Positions 1-8,167 of a DNA stretch of 42,841 nucleotides are shown piece after piece. The notes below the pieces were generated by a model that was not told the origin of the DNA, did not search any database, and was given only the letters and a program-made list of their open reading frames with translations. This DNA is from Rikenellaceae bacterium (GTDB lineage Bacteria; Bacteroidota; Bacteroidia; Bacteroidales; Rikenellaceae), in assembly GCA_017464745.1 (NCBI GenBank), contig JAFTYJ010000031.1:1-42841 (forward strand), read 5' to 3'. Both the position numbers and the translations under genes were made by a program. Position 1 is the first letter of the stretch; each line of letters starts with the position of its first letter.

Positions 1-61
1 AAAATTATTTTTTGATTGCGGGTGCCGCTTTGAATATGCTCGTACTCCTTGGATTTGAAAT

Positions 62-886
62 ATGGAGAGACGCTATATTCGGGAGCGGGGAAAGCTCGGA
101 CGCTTGGTATTTCTTGTCAACGTGGATGCTACGGGTGAGTGCGTTATTGTGGATATAACCCCTCGCAGCAATTATATCATACGTCGCGCTTCCAACCTCT
201 CGAAGGAGAGCCATATCATTGCTGCCAACCTCGACCAAGCGGCCCTTGTGGTGTCGTTGTTTGCTCCGCGTACGGCCTATGAGTTTGTCGACCGCTTTTT
301 GGTAACTTGCGAGGCTTACGGAATTCCCGTGACCATAGTTCTCAACAAGGTGGACCTGGCACGCCAAACCCCCGAAGCACTCGAAGAGTTTGTGGCAACC
401 TACACTGTGGCGGGGTACAAAGTCTTGGAGGTGTCGGCAACCGAGGGTATAGGAATCGAACGATTGCGCAAATTGCTGGTCGGCAAGACCACTCTGCTGA
501 GCGGTAATTCGGGCGTTGGTAAATCGTCGCTTATCAACGCTATCGACCCGAGTGTTAATACCCGCACGGGCGAGGTGTCGGCTTTTCACCACAAGGGAAT
601 GCACACCACAACCTTCTCGCAGATGTACCCCCTCTCCGAGGGCGGTTATATCATTGATTCGCCGGGTGTCAAGGGCTTTGGACTTATTGATATAGCCCCC
701 GACGAGTTGGCTCGTTACTTCCCCGATTTTATGCGATTTGCTCCCGAGTGCGGATTCTACAACTGCACCCACACCCACGAGCCGAAGTGCGCCATTGTAC
801 AGGCGGTCGAGGAGTGGAAGATTATGCCGAGCCGCTACGAGAGTTATCTCAAAATACTTGAAGAGGACAACAAATACCGAAAATAG
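62..886 (+). CDS. rsgA: Ribosome small-subunit GTPase RsgA, short N-terminus
   Basis: Circularly permuted GTPase that assists late maturation of the 30S ribosomal subunit. Visible motifs, in the permuted order of the family, are G4 NKVD (residues 95-98), G1 GNSGVGKSS (148-156) and G3 DSPG (199-202), followed by a C-terminal zinc site with C230, C235, H237 and C243. The protein is 274 residues; relatives as I recall them are about 300 and begin with an OB-fold of 60-70 residues. Here only about 35 residues precede the conserved NYIIRRASNLS, and an in-frame TGA at 56-58 blocks any upstream extension. The GTPase and zinc domains look intact. It is first in a tight + strand cluster, three bases before the methylase gene. 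Identity is certain; the start region is doubtful. Confidence 0.93.
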   Translation: MERRYIRERGKLGRLVFLVNVDATGECVIVDITPRSNYIIRRASNLSKESHIIAANLDQAALVVSLFAPRTAYEFVDRFLVTCEAYGIPVTIVLNKVDLARQTPEALEEFVATYTVAGYKVLEVSATEGIGIERLRKLLVGKTTLLSGNSGVGKSSLINAIDPSVNTRTGEVSAFHHKGMHTTTFSQMYPLSEGGYIIDSPGVKGFGLIDIAPDELARYFPDFMRFAPECGFYNCTHTHEPKCAIVQAVEEWKIMPSRYESYLKILEEDNKYRK

Positions 887-889
887 ATA

Positions 890-1600
890 ATGAAAAACAG
901 CACCGAACAACGCTGGATAGACTCCAACCTTGCGCACCCCACCGAGTGGTACACTGCTCGCACCACCTTTCTCGAAAGGTTTATGGGCGAGGAGCGTATG
1001 GCAACCCTTCGCCGTGCGCTGGCCGAGAGAACGGACTACGCTGCCGTGTGCCTCGAAAATACATTCCACCCCCAGAACGCAAGTGCCATTATGCGTACCT
1101 GCGAGGCGTTCGGAATCCAAAATATCCATACCATTCAGGAACATTGCCAATTCAACCCCAATGTCAATATAGTGCGCGGAACCGACAAGTGGATTGACCT
1201 GCACTCCTATGGCTCGACCACCGAAGCGCTCACGGCACTCCGAGGTGCGGGCTACCGAATTGTCGCCACCTCGCCACACGCCGACGACCGCACACCCGAA
1301 ACCTTTGATGTTGCGGCAGGTCCCTTTGTGTTGGTGTTCGGCACCGAGCAGGAGGGTATTACCGACGAGGTGCGCCAGGCGGCCGACGAATTCATCAAAA
1401 TCCCGATGCAGGGAATGGTCGAGAGTCTGAATGTGTCGGTGTCGGCTGCGGTTTTGCTCTATACGCTGTCGAATCGCCTTCGCCGTGAGGTGCCCGATTG
1501 GCAGTTGTCGCCCCACCGTTCGGCTGTGACGCTTTGGAAATGTTATATGGAGAGCGTGCGCGACTCCATCAACATACTTAACAAATACTTCGAAGAGTAA
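890..1600 (+). CDS. trmH: TrmH/SpoU-family RNA 2'-O-methyltransferase
   Basis: SPOUT-class RNA ribose methyltransferase of 236 residues that uses S-adenosylmethionine. The three SpoU motifs are visible: NASAIMR (63-69) with the catalytic Arg, VFGTEQEGITDE (149-160), and IPMQGMVESLNVSVSAA (171-187) forming the trefoil knot. The layout fits TrmH, which methylates G18 in the tRNA D-loop, better than the rRNA enzyme RlmB because no L30e-like N-terminal domain is present. It starts three bases after rsgA and its TAA overlaps the next ATG by one base, so it is probably co-transcribed and translationally coupled. Family is sure; the exact substrate is inferred. Confidence 0.9.
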   Translation: MKNSTEQRWIDSNLAHPTEWYTARTTFLERFMGEERMATLRRALAERTDYAAVCLENTFHPQNASAIMRTCEAFGIQNIHTIQEHCQFNPNVNIVRGTDKWIDLHSYGSTTEALTALRGAGYRIVATSPHADDRTPETFDVAAGPFVLVFGTEQEGITDEVRQAADEFIKIPMQGMVESLNVSVSAAVLLYTLSNRLRREVPDWQLSPHRSAVTLWKCYMESVRDSINILNKYFEE

Positions 1601-2799
1601 TGAATACGATACTTCGCAAACAATTCCTTACGCACGTCGGACAAACCTCACCCTCGCCTATGTTGGTCGAGGTGGAGCGTGCCGAGGGTGTGTTCTTCTA
1701 TACGCCCGAGGGCAAACGCTACTTCGATTTGATTTCGGGTGTGTCGGTAAGCAACGTGGGCCACGCCAATCCGCAGGTTGTGGAGGCTGTGTGCGCCCAA
1801 GCACGCGATTATATGCACGTTATGGTCTATGGCGAAATGGTCGAACGTCCACATGTGGAGTATGCTACACGCATCTGCTCGTTGCTGCCCGAGGGTTTGG
1901 ATTCGGTCTATTTTCTTAATTCGGGAGCCGAAGCGGTCGAGGGCGCACTGAAATTGGCCAAAAGATATACGGGACGTGGCGAGATTGTGTCGATGCGCCG
2001 CGCCTACCACGGCTCAACCCACGGCTCTTTGAGTATTATGGGTGCCCCCGAGGGTGAGTATTACAAAGGTGCTTTCCGTCCGCTGCTGCCGGGCGTTACA
2101 AGCATCGAATTCAACCACACGGAGCAACTCTCGGCTATCACTCGTTCGACAGCCTGCGTGATTATGGAGCCCGTTCAGGGCGAGGCCGGTGTGCGACTGC
2201 CCGACCAGGGTTGGTTGCAGGCCGTGCGCCAACGCTGCGACGAAGTGGGGGCATTGCTGATTTTCGACGAGATTCAAACGGGGCTCGGACGTACGGGCGA
2301 GATGTTTGCACTCCAAAAATATGGTGTTGTGCCCGACATCGTGTGTGTGGCTAAGGCCTTTGGCGGAGGTATGCCGTTGGGTGGTTTTATCTCCTCGCAC
2401 ACGATTATGAACTCGCTGACCTGTGCCCCCGTGTTGGGCCATATTTCGACCTTTGGAGGCCACCCCGTATGCTGTGCTGCGGGACTTGCGGCACTCAACT
2501 ATATCCTCGACAACCGACTTGTCGAGCAGGTTGAAGCCAAAGGCGCGCTCTATGAGGAGTTGCTCGGTGGTCATCCTCAGGTGTTGGAGATTCGCCGCTC
2601 GGGACTGCTTATGGCCGTCGAGTTGGGTGCGAGTGACAAACTCTACCGAATGATGGAACTATTCAAACAGGAGGGTATTCTGAGCGATTGGTTCTTGTTC
2701 TGCGATACAGCATTCCGTATCTCGCCGCCGCTGACAATCACCAACGACGAAATCCGCGCGTCGGTCGAAATTATCAACCACTGTCTGAATCAACTCTAA
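1600..2799 (+). CDS. Class III PLP aminotransferase
   Basis: A 399-residue fold-type I aminotransferase of the acetylornithine/ornithine/GABA group. Key features are SGAEA (108-112) for phosphate binding, AYHGSTHG (135-142), IFDEIQTGLGRTG (221-233) with D223 contacting the pyridine nitrogen, and K252 in VAKAFGGGMPLGG as the Schiff-base lysine. The last four bases of the preceding methylase gene read taATG, so start and stop overlap by one base. No arginine or lysine biosynthesis genes flank it, so the substrate cannot be named. Enzyme class is secure; acetylornithine or 4-aminobutyrate aminotransferase are only possibilities. Confidence 0.9.
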   Translation: MNTILRKQFLTHVGQTSPSPMLVEVERAEGVFFYTPEGKRYFDLISGVSVSNVGHANPQVVEAVCAQARDYMHVMVYGEMVERPHVEYATRICSLLPEGLDSVYFLNSGAEAVEGALKLAKRYTGRGEIVSMRRAYHGSTHGSLSIMGAPEGEYYKGAFRPLLPGVTSIEFNHTEQLSAITRSTACVIMEPVQGEAGVRLPDQGWLQAVRQRCDEVGALLIFDEIQTGLGRTGEMFALQKYGVVPDIVCVAKAFGGGMPLGGFISSHTIMNSLTCAPVLGHISTFGGHPVCCAAGLAALNYILDNRLVEQVEAKGALYEELLGGHPQVLEIRRSGLLMAVELGASDKLYRMMELFKQEGILSDWFLFCDTAFRISPPLTITNDEIRASVEIINHCLNQL

Positions 2800-2807
2800 A
2801 CACACGT

Positions 2808-3572
2808 ATGGCACGATTGACATTTCTTGGAACGGGAACCTCGCAGGGTGTGCCTATGGTGGCTTGTCCGTGCAGTGTGTGCCACTCGACCGACCCGAGG
2901 GACCGCCGCCTGCGTAGTTCGGTGTTGGTGTCGGACGACGTGACCAATGTGGCAATTGACGCAGGCCCCGACTTTCGCTATCAGATGTTGCGTGCCGAGG
3001 TCACACACCTCGAAGCCATACTTCTCACCCACGAACATAAGGACCATACGGGAGGTATCGACGACGTGCGGGCATTCAACTATTTCCAGCAATCGGCCAC
3101 CGATATCTATGCCACCGAGCGTGTGCAACGTGCCGTGCGCAAGGATTTTGATTATGCCTTTGCCGAGAAACGCTACCCGGGAGTGCCCGAAATTCGCCTG
3201 CACGACATCTCCGATGACGAAATCCGTATCGGGGGGCTGACGTTTCGACCAATCCACGGTCTGCACTATCGCCTGCCCGTGGTGGGTTTCCGTTGCGGCA
3301 CAGCGGCATATCTTACCGATTTTAACCATATCGACGACTGCGAGGTCGAGAAGTTGCGCGGTGTCGAAACGCTGATTGTCAACGCCCTGCGATGGGAGAA
3401 GCACATCTCGCACTTCACGGTGGACGAGGCCATTGAGTTGAGCCGTCGGGTTGCTCCACGTCGCACGCTGCTCACCCACTGCTCCCACCAAATCGGACTT
3501 TATGCCGACATCGCTCCAAGGCTTCCCCAAGGGGTTGAACTTGCCTACGATAATTTGAGTATCGAAATCTAA
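2808..3572 (+). CDS. MBL-fold metallo-hydrolase, PhnP-like
   Basis: A 254-residue metallo-beta-lactamase-fold hydrolase. The metal motif HEHKDH (75-80) is clear, followed by a conserved Asp in LTDFNHI and a late His in LTHCSHQIG. Near the N-terminus C20, C22 and C25 (CPCSVC) resemble the extra structural zinc site of PhnP-type phosphodiesterases. The reading frame is open further upstream, but the ATG at 2808 begins the typical MARLTFLGTGTSQGVP and lies eight bases after the aminotransferase stop. There are no phn genes nearby, so a role in phosphonate breakdown is not supported. Probable cyclic phosphodiester hydrolase of unknown physiological substrate. Confidence 0.88.
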   Translation: MARLTFLGTGTSQGVPMVACPCSVCHSTDPRDRRLRSSVLVSDDVTNVAIDAGPDFRYQMLRAEVTHLEAILLTHEHKDHTGGIDDVRAFNYFQQSATDIYATERVQRAVRKDFDYAFAEKRYPGVPEIRLHDISDDEIRIGGLTFRPIHGLHYRLPVVGFRCGTAAYLTDFNHIDDCEVEKLRGVETLIVNALRWEKHISHFTVDEAIELSRRVAPRRTLLTHCSHQIGLYADIAPRLPQGVELAYDNLSIEI

Positions 3573-3585
3573 AAAACATAACACT

Positions 3586-4398
3586 ATGAGTTTCAAAAAC
3601 AAAACCGTCATCATTACCGGCGCATCTTCGGGCATTGGCCGTGCGTTGGCTTATGAATTTGCCGCCCAAGGTGCCAATGTGGTACTCGGTGCCCGTCAGG
3701 CAAACGAACTTGCCGCCGTGTGCGCTGATATTATCTCGAAGGGTGGACACGCTGTCTATTCGCCTTGTGATGTAACTCGCCGTGAGGATTGCAAGGCGCT
3801 GGTCGATAAGGCTGTGGAGTCGTTTGGAGGTGTTGATGTGCTGATTTGCAATGCGGGTATCTCAATGCGCGCGCTGTTCGACGAGGTGGACCTCGATGTG
3901 CTACATCGCCTGATGGATGTAAACTTCTGGGGTACGGTCAATTGTACCAAATATGCGCTACCTTATATCCAAGCCTCGCGTGGTAGTATCGTTGGAGTTT
4001 CGAGTGTTGCGGGAATTCACGGACTGCCCGCCCGCACGGGTTACTCGGCTTCGAAGTACGCAATGACGGGATTTTTGGACACTATCCGTGTCGAGAACAT
4101 TAAGAAGGGTGTTCACGTTATGGTTGCCTGCCCCGGATTCACTGCGTCGAATGTTCGTTTCTCGGCCCTCACAGCCGATGGCTCGCAGCAAGGTGCAACA
4201 CCCCGCAACGAGGGTAAGATGATGACCGCCGAGGAGGTGGCTCAACGAATTCGCAAGGGTGTGGCCCGTCGCCGTCGTCTGCTGCTTATGGAGTACGAGG
4301 GTCGCCTTACGCACTTTATCAAGAAGTTTGCTCCGGGATTGGTCGATCGCCTATTCTATATGGTTATGGCCCGTGAGCCCGACAGCCCCCTAAAATAG
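3586..4398 (+). CDS. Short-chain dehydrogenase/reductase
   Basis: A classical SDR of 270 residues. The Rossmann nucleotide site TGASSGIG is at 11-18, the NAG motif at 89-91, and the catalytic set is S140, Y153 and K157 within YSASK. R37 after the second strand suggests NADP(H) preference. The C-terminal part (residues 225-260) is basic and hydrophobic, as in membrane-associated DHRS7-like or 3-ketosphinganine-type SDRs, but the substrate cannot be assigned. It starts 13 bases after the metallo-hydrolase gene and ends 22 bases before a strong hairpin, so it is the last gene of the first + strand cluster. Confidence 0.9.
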   Translation: MSFKNKTVIITGASSGIGRALAYEFAAQGANVVLGARQANELAAVCADIISKGGHAVYSPCDVTRREDCKALVDKAVESFGGVDVLICNAGISMRALFDEVDLDVLHRLMDVNFWGTVNCTKYALPYIQASRGSIVGVSSVAGIHGLPARTGYSASKYAMTGFLDTIRVENIKKGVHVMVACPGFTASNVRFSALTADGSQQGATPRNEGKMMTAEEVAQRIRKGVARRRRLLLMEYEGRLTHFIKKFAPGLVDRLFYMVMAREPDSPLK

Positions 4399-4420
4399 AT
4401 GTTACGGTTAGGTCATAATA

Positions 4421-4456
4421 AAACGCCTGTCTGACACTCATCAGACAGGCGTTTTT
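4421..4456. terminator. Bidirectional intrinsic terminator
   Basis: A perfect 14-base stem (4421-4434 pairing with 4441-4454) closes a six-base loop. A-runs on the left and T-runs on the right let it terminate transcription from both sides. It separates the SDR gene (+) from the lipoprotein metallopeptidase gene (-). Confidence 0.93.
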
Positions 4457-4475
4457 AAATGTGTTTTGGCGCTCC

Positions 4476-5945
4476 TTAGAACTTGATTTCGGCTTTCGAA
4501 CGCTTAACATCGAAACCAATCGAGCGGAACCACGGGAACATATCGCGGCCCATAGCCACACTGACCAAAGCCACGGTGTTGTTGGCATCCAGAGCGGTGA
4601 TTTGCTCCGTTCCAGCCAACTGACGTTTTGCCTTGTAGTAGTCGGCTACCCAATCGGGATTTTCGGCGCGAAGTTGCTCGAAAATCCACATCGATTTGCC
4701 CCAGTGAATACCATACAGTTGGTCGCGCGAAACATCCTCCACGCCACGTTTCCAACTCTTGCCATCCACGTCATAGAGGTTGAATTCGGGGTCGAGTTTG
4801 GTTGCTTGGCGAATGGTGTTGGCCAGACGGCGCTCGGCCTCCTCGTTGTGACCCAATTCCATCATTGCCAAGTAGCCAACGTAGGTTGCGATAGGCTCGT
4901 TCCAAATTTCGGCCCAGGGCAGAACCCACGAGTGAACACTCTCGTGAGTGATGAACTCAATCATCGAATCCTCGCGGTTGGGGAAGTCGCCCCACCATAC
5001 AGCCAGCGCAATAACCTCGCCTGCCGAGTAACCACCACCTGCGGTCGGGATGAGCACGATTTTCGAACCCATATTCGACGACAGGGGCACACCCATAATA
5101 CCCTCAACTACGGGCATAGTCTTTTTGGCGATTTGGAACATAGCCTCGGCGCAGGGTGCCAGGTAGTCGTTGTAGGTGATGTCGAGTCCGTCTTGTTGGA
5201 TTTTGTTCTCCACGCACTCGATGTATTGGTGTTGCAGACCTTTCTCGGGGTCAATGCTCTTGCCACCACGCACAACGTCGCGCCATACACGGTGCCACAT
5301 CTCGCGGTTGATGGTGTCGTAAATATCGTCGGTGTTGTCGCCCAGCAGGCCACGAACGCCTACCAGCACTTTACCTTTACCCTTTTTGGTGTAGGCCAAC
5401 ATCGGGTTACCCTCGGCGTCGGTTACAGCCACAGTCCATTTGCTCGGTTTTTTGAGCGTCAGGTGGTGACGGGTCGAGCCTTTCATAACCACTTCGGGAG
5501 CGGTAGCATATTTCTCGGCAGCGGTGAGTGGTGCAGTAACGCCTTCGACAAACGACGCGCCGAACTCCTCGGCCAGAGCGTTTTGTGAGGTGCTGGTACC
5601 GTTGCTCAAAATCATCAGACTGCCACCCTCTTTCAGGAAGGCTTTGATTTTATTGATGTCTTTCTCTACATAAGGCAGACGGTCGTCGCAGTTGAACAAC
5701 ATCAGCATATTGGCGTTCGACAGGTCGGTGTTGTAGATACAACTCCAACCGGTGGTGTATTTGTCCTCGCCACCATTGAGGTATTGACGTTTGAAACCCC
5801 AATCGGCGTGGAAGTCGTAGTAGTGCGACAGGTTGTTGATGGCATAAACTACGGGCTCTGCGCCACCCTCAGCAGGGGCTTTGCACTCCGAGCAGCAACC
5901 CGACAGAGCGAGTGCCGATACCGCAACCAATAACAATTTTTTCAT
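4476..5945 (-). CDS. Lipoprotein with HExxH metallopeptidase-like domain
   Basis: A 489-residue predicted surface lipoprotein: signal sequence with lipobox LSGC (C17). Residues about 30-215 look like a ThuA/glutamine-amidotransferase-like Rossmann domain, with a run of acidic and hydrophobic strands around LMLFNCDDRLPYVEKDI and GGSLMILSNG. The second half carries HESVH at 334-338 followed by E350 in WNEPIATYVG, a gluzincin-like arrangement (HExxH, 11 residues, Glu), preceded by a Gly-rich stretch at 302-307. I do not recognise a named family. It is the last gene of the truA-galK-GH43 operon, 32 bases after the GH43 gene, so a role in glycan or glycoprotein processing at the surface is plausible but inferred. 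Confidence 0.8.
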   Translation of the reverse strand: MKKLLLVAVSALALSGCCSECKAPAEGGAEPVVYAINNLSHYYDFHADWGFKRQYLNGGEDKYTTGWSCIYNTDLSNANMLMLFNCDDRLPYVEKDINKIKAFLKEGGSLMILSNGTSTSQNALAEEFGASFVEGVTAPLTAAEKYATAPEVVMKGSTRHHLTLKKPSKWTVAVTDAEGNPMLAYTKKGKGKVLVGVRGLLGDNTDDIYDTINREMWHRVWRDVVRGGKSIDPEKGLQHQYIECVENKIQQDGLDITYNDYLAPCAEAMFQIAKKTMPVVEGIMGVPLSSNMGSKIVLIPTAGGGYSAGEVIALAVWWGDFPNREDSMIEFITHESVHSWVLPWAEIWNEPIATYVGYLAMMELGHNEEAERRLANTIRQATKLDPEFNLYDVDGKSWKRGVEDVSRDQLYGIHWGKSMWIFEQLRAENPDWVADYYKAKRQLAGTEQITALDANNTVALVSVAMGRDMFPWFRSIGFDVKRSKAEIKF

Positions 5946-5977
5946 AATTCCCTTGTTGTTTGATTATTCCTTGTTGG

Positions 5978-6994
5978 TTATTTGAGGGGGCGTGCTTCAA
6001 CACCCTCGGCAGTTACAGCCACGGGGTTGATTTTGCCATCCTCGGCAAAGGTCATCTTCTCGACGCAGATTACACGGTCGTTGGGACCTGCATCCATCGA
6101 GGGACGACGGTGATAGAAGAAGTACCACTCGTCGGTGCCGGGGATATTGACAACCGAGTGGTGACCTGCTCCGTTACCCACGGTCTCGTTGCGCAGGATA
6201 GCAGCGCCAATGCGGTTGAAGGGGCCGAAGGGCGAGTCCGAGATAGCATAAGCCACGTTGTAACTCGAATTGGTGAAAGCGCCCTCGCTCCACATAAAGT
6301 AGTATTTGCCACCGCGCATAAAGATGAACGAGCCCTCGGTATAGCCACGAGGAGTAACCTCCAAGAATTTTACCTTCTCGGGGTCGGTGCTGCCACCCTC
6401 GTTATACACTACGCCGTTGTACTCAAACTCTTGGATACCTTTCAGGTCGGGAGTGAGTTTTACAACGTTGCAGTGGCCCCAACCGCCATAGTACATATAG
6501 ATGCTGCCATCGACATCCTCAAACAGACATTGGTCGATAGGTTGTGCATTGTTGGCAATGGTCGAGATGAGCGGTGCGCCAATGTGGTCGGTGAAGGGAC
6601 CTTCGGGAGTGTCGGCCACAGCGATACCGATACCGCCATAGGGGTCACCATAGGGAATGTTGTTGGCACCAAAGATGAGATAGTATTTGCCGTCTTTCTC
6701 AAATGCGGCGGGAGCCCACAGAGCCTCTTTGGCCCACGAGATGGTCTCGGTGCTGATGATGCGCTCGTGTTTGGTCCAGGTTATAAGGTCTTTGGACGAG
6801 AAGCAGTCCATAGATTTTTGCTCGTGGAAAGCCAACGAGTTGGTGGGGTACACCCAGTAGGTATCGCCATAAATCATTGCGTGGGGGTCGGCATACCATC
6901 CTTCGGCAATAGGGTTGCCCGAAGTTTTGGGCTCACACGAGGTGAGGGCGGCAATGGCTGCCACGCAGCCGGCCAGAAGTGTAAGTTTTCTCAT
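5978..6994 (-). CDS. Glycoside hydrolase family 43 lipoprotein
   Basis: A 338-residue lipoprotein with lipobox LTSC (C20) and a five-bladed beta-propeller GH43 domain. The three GH43 acids are visible: D36 in YADPHAM (general base), D154 in PIDQCLF (pKa modulator) and E220 in YTEGSF (general acid). GAGHHSVV near the C-terminus is also typical. GH43 members act on arabinose, xylose or galactose linkages; the substrate is not decided by sequence. A GTG at 6998-7000 would add two residues, but the ATG at 6992-6994 gives a normal signal peptide. It lies between galK and the metallopeptidase lipoprotein in one - strand operon, so a galactose-containing glycan is an attractive guess. Confidence 0.9.
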   Translation of the reverse strand: MRKLTLLAGCVAAIAALTSCEPKTSGNPIAEGWYADPHAMIYGDTYWVYPTNSLAFHEQKSMDCFSSKDLITWTKHERIISTETISWAKEALWAPAAFEKDGKYYLIFGANNIPYGDPYGGIGIAVADTPEGPFTDHIGAPLISTIANNAQPIDQCLFEDVDGSIYMYYGGWGHCNVVKLTPDLKGIQEFEYNGVVYNEGGSTDPEKVKFLEVTPRGYTEGSFIFMRGGKYYFMWSEGAFTNSSYNVAYAISDSPFGPFNRIGAAILRNETVGNGAGHHSVVNIPGTDEWYFFYHRRPSMDAGPNDRVICVEKMTFAEDGKINPVAVTAEGVEARPLK

Positions 6995-7018
6995 AGTCAC
7001 TTTTATTTTGAGGTTTAA

Positions 7019-8167
7019 TTATTCGATTCTGCGTGCACCGTCGCCGATTACAACGTCAATGACGCGAGGTTCAACACCAAACTCGGCGGCGAATTTCTCT
7101 TTCACGGTTGCGATGTAGCCGTCATAAGCCTCGGCTTTGAGCAGGTGGATTACACAGCCACCAAAGCCGCCACCCATCATACGGGCACCCAGCACACCCT
7201 CGGTCGAGCGGGCAATGTCGGCAATGAAGTCCAACTCCTTGCAATTTACGCCATACTCCTTCGACAGACCGTCGTGGCTACCGAAAATCTTGCGACCGAA
7301 CTCCTCGTAGTCACCCTTTTCGAGTGCATCGCAAGCATCCAACAGACGTTGGTTCTCGTCAATAACGTAGGCGCAACGACGATAGGTCATCTCGTCCATT
7401 TCGCCTTTGTACTTATCCAACATCTCTTTGGTTACATCGCGCAGACTTTCGATACCCTCTTCGTGGGCAGCCACCACAGCCACACCCTTCTCACACTGCT
7501 CGCGGCGAACGTTGTATTCGCTCGAAGCCAACGAGTGTTTAACCATCGAGTCCACCAATACCACACGGCAACCTACGGGGTTGAACGGCACCAAAGTGTA
7601 CTCCAACGAGCGGCAATCCAGACGAATCAGTTTGCTCTCACGACCCATCAGGCTGGCGAATTGGTCCATAATACCGCAACGTACGCCGATGTAGTTGTGT
7701 TCGGTCATTTGGCCGATTTTGGCCAACTCCTCACGCGAGAATCCGAGTCCATACTCCTCGTTGAGGGCATATCCGAATGCGCTCTCCAAAGCGGCACTCG
7801 ACGACAGACCTGCACCCAAGGGTACGTCACCGCCGAATACTACCTCGAAAGCACCACATTTGCCACCACGTTTGGCCATCTCTTGAACAATGCCATAAGG
7901 GTAACAAGCCCATTGCTCGGCGGGTTTGGCTTCGCCCGACAGATTCCAATCGAGTTGCACATCGTAGTCCACCGAGTAGAGTTTCGATACCTCACCTTCA
8001 ATAGGGCGAATGGCAACATAGATTGCTTTGTCAATGGCTCCGGGCAACACGAAACCCAGGTTATAGTCGGTGTGCTCGCCAATCAGATTCACACGGCCCG
8101 ACGATGCGTAGACACGATAATCGCCACCAAAGCGATTCTCGAATTCGGTTTTAATCTTCTGTAACAT
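7019..8167 (-). CDS. galK: Galactokinase, in frame with truA
   Basis: Phosphorylates galactose to galactose-1-phosphate, the first Leloir step. All GHMP motifs are present: GRVNLIGEHTDYNLGFVLP (galactokinase signature), VPLGAGLSSSAALESA (phosphate loop) and GARMMGGGFGGC near the C-terminus; the catalytic Asp is in CGIMDQFAS. From the ATG at 8167 the protein has 382 residues, the usual length. Its reading frame is continuous with truA upstream, with no stop between them, so it could be made as the C-terminal half of a 636-residue fusion or by internal initiation. The preceding codons are AT-rich, like a Bacteroidota 5' leader, which favours internal initiation. GH43 follows 24 bases downstream. 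Confidence 0.93.
   Translation of the reverse strand: MLQKIKTEFENRFGGDYRVYASSGRVNLIGEHTDYNLGFVLPGAIDKAIYVAIRPIEGEVSKLYSVDYDVQLDWNLSGEAKPAEQWACYPYGIVQEMAKRGGKCGAFEVVFGGDVPLGAGLSSSAALESAFGYALNEEYGLGFSREELAKIGQMTEHNYIGVRCGIMDQFASLMGRESKLIRLDCRSLEYTLVPFNPVGCRVVLVDSMVKHSLASSEYNVRREQCEKGVAVVAAHEEGIESLRDVTKEMLDKYKGEMDEMTYRRCAYVIDENQRLLDACDALEKGDYEEFGRKIFGSHDGLSKEYGVNCKELDFIADIARSTEGVLGARMMGGGFGGCVIHLLKAEAYDGYIATVKEKFAAEFGVEPRVIDVVIGDGARRIE

Noticed and set aside
3..164. Short hydrophobic frame at the window start (LIAGAALNMLVLLGFEIW)
   Set aside because: It overlaps rsgA by 100 bases in another frame, has no start context, and could be chance; it cannot be judged without upstream sequence.
5..1516. 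Very long antisense open frames (also 10114-11790, 18187-20073, 26765-28480, 37376-39151, 41157-42821)
   Set aside because: They mirror strong conserved genes on the other strand. The host avoids TTA, CTA and TCA codons, so antisense frames lack stops; their translations are low-complexity and resemble no family.
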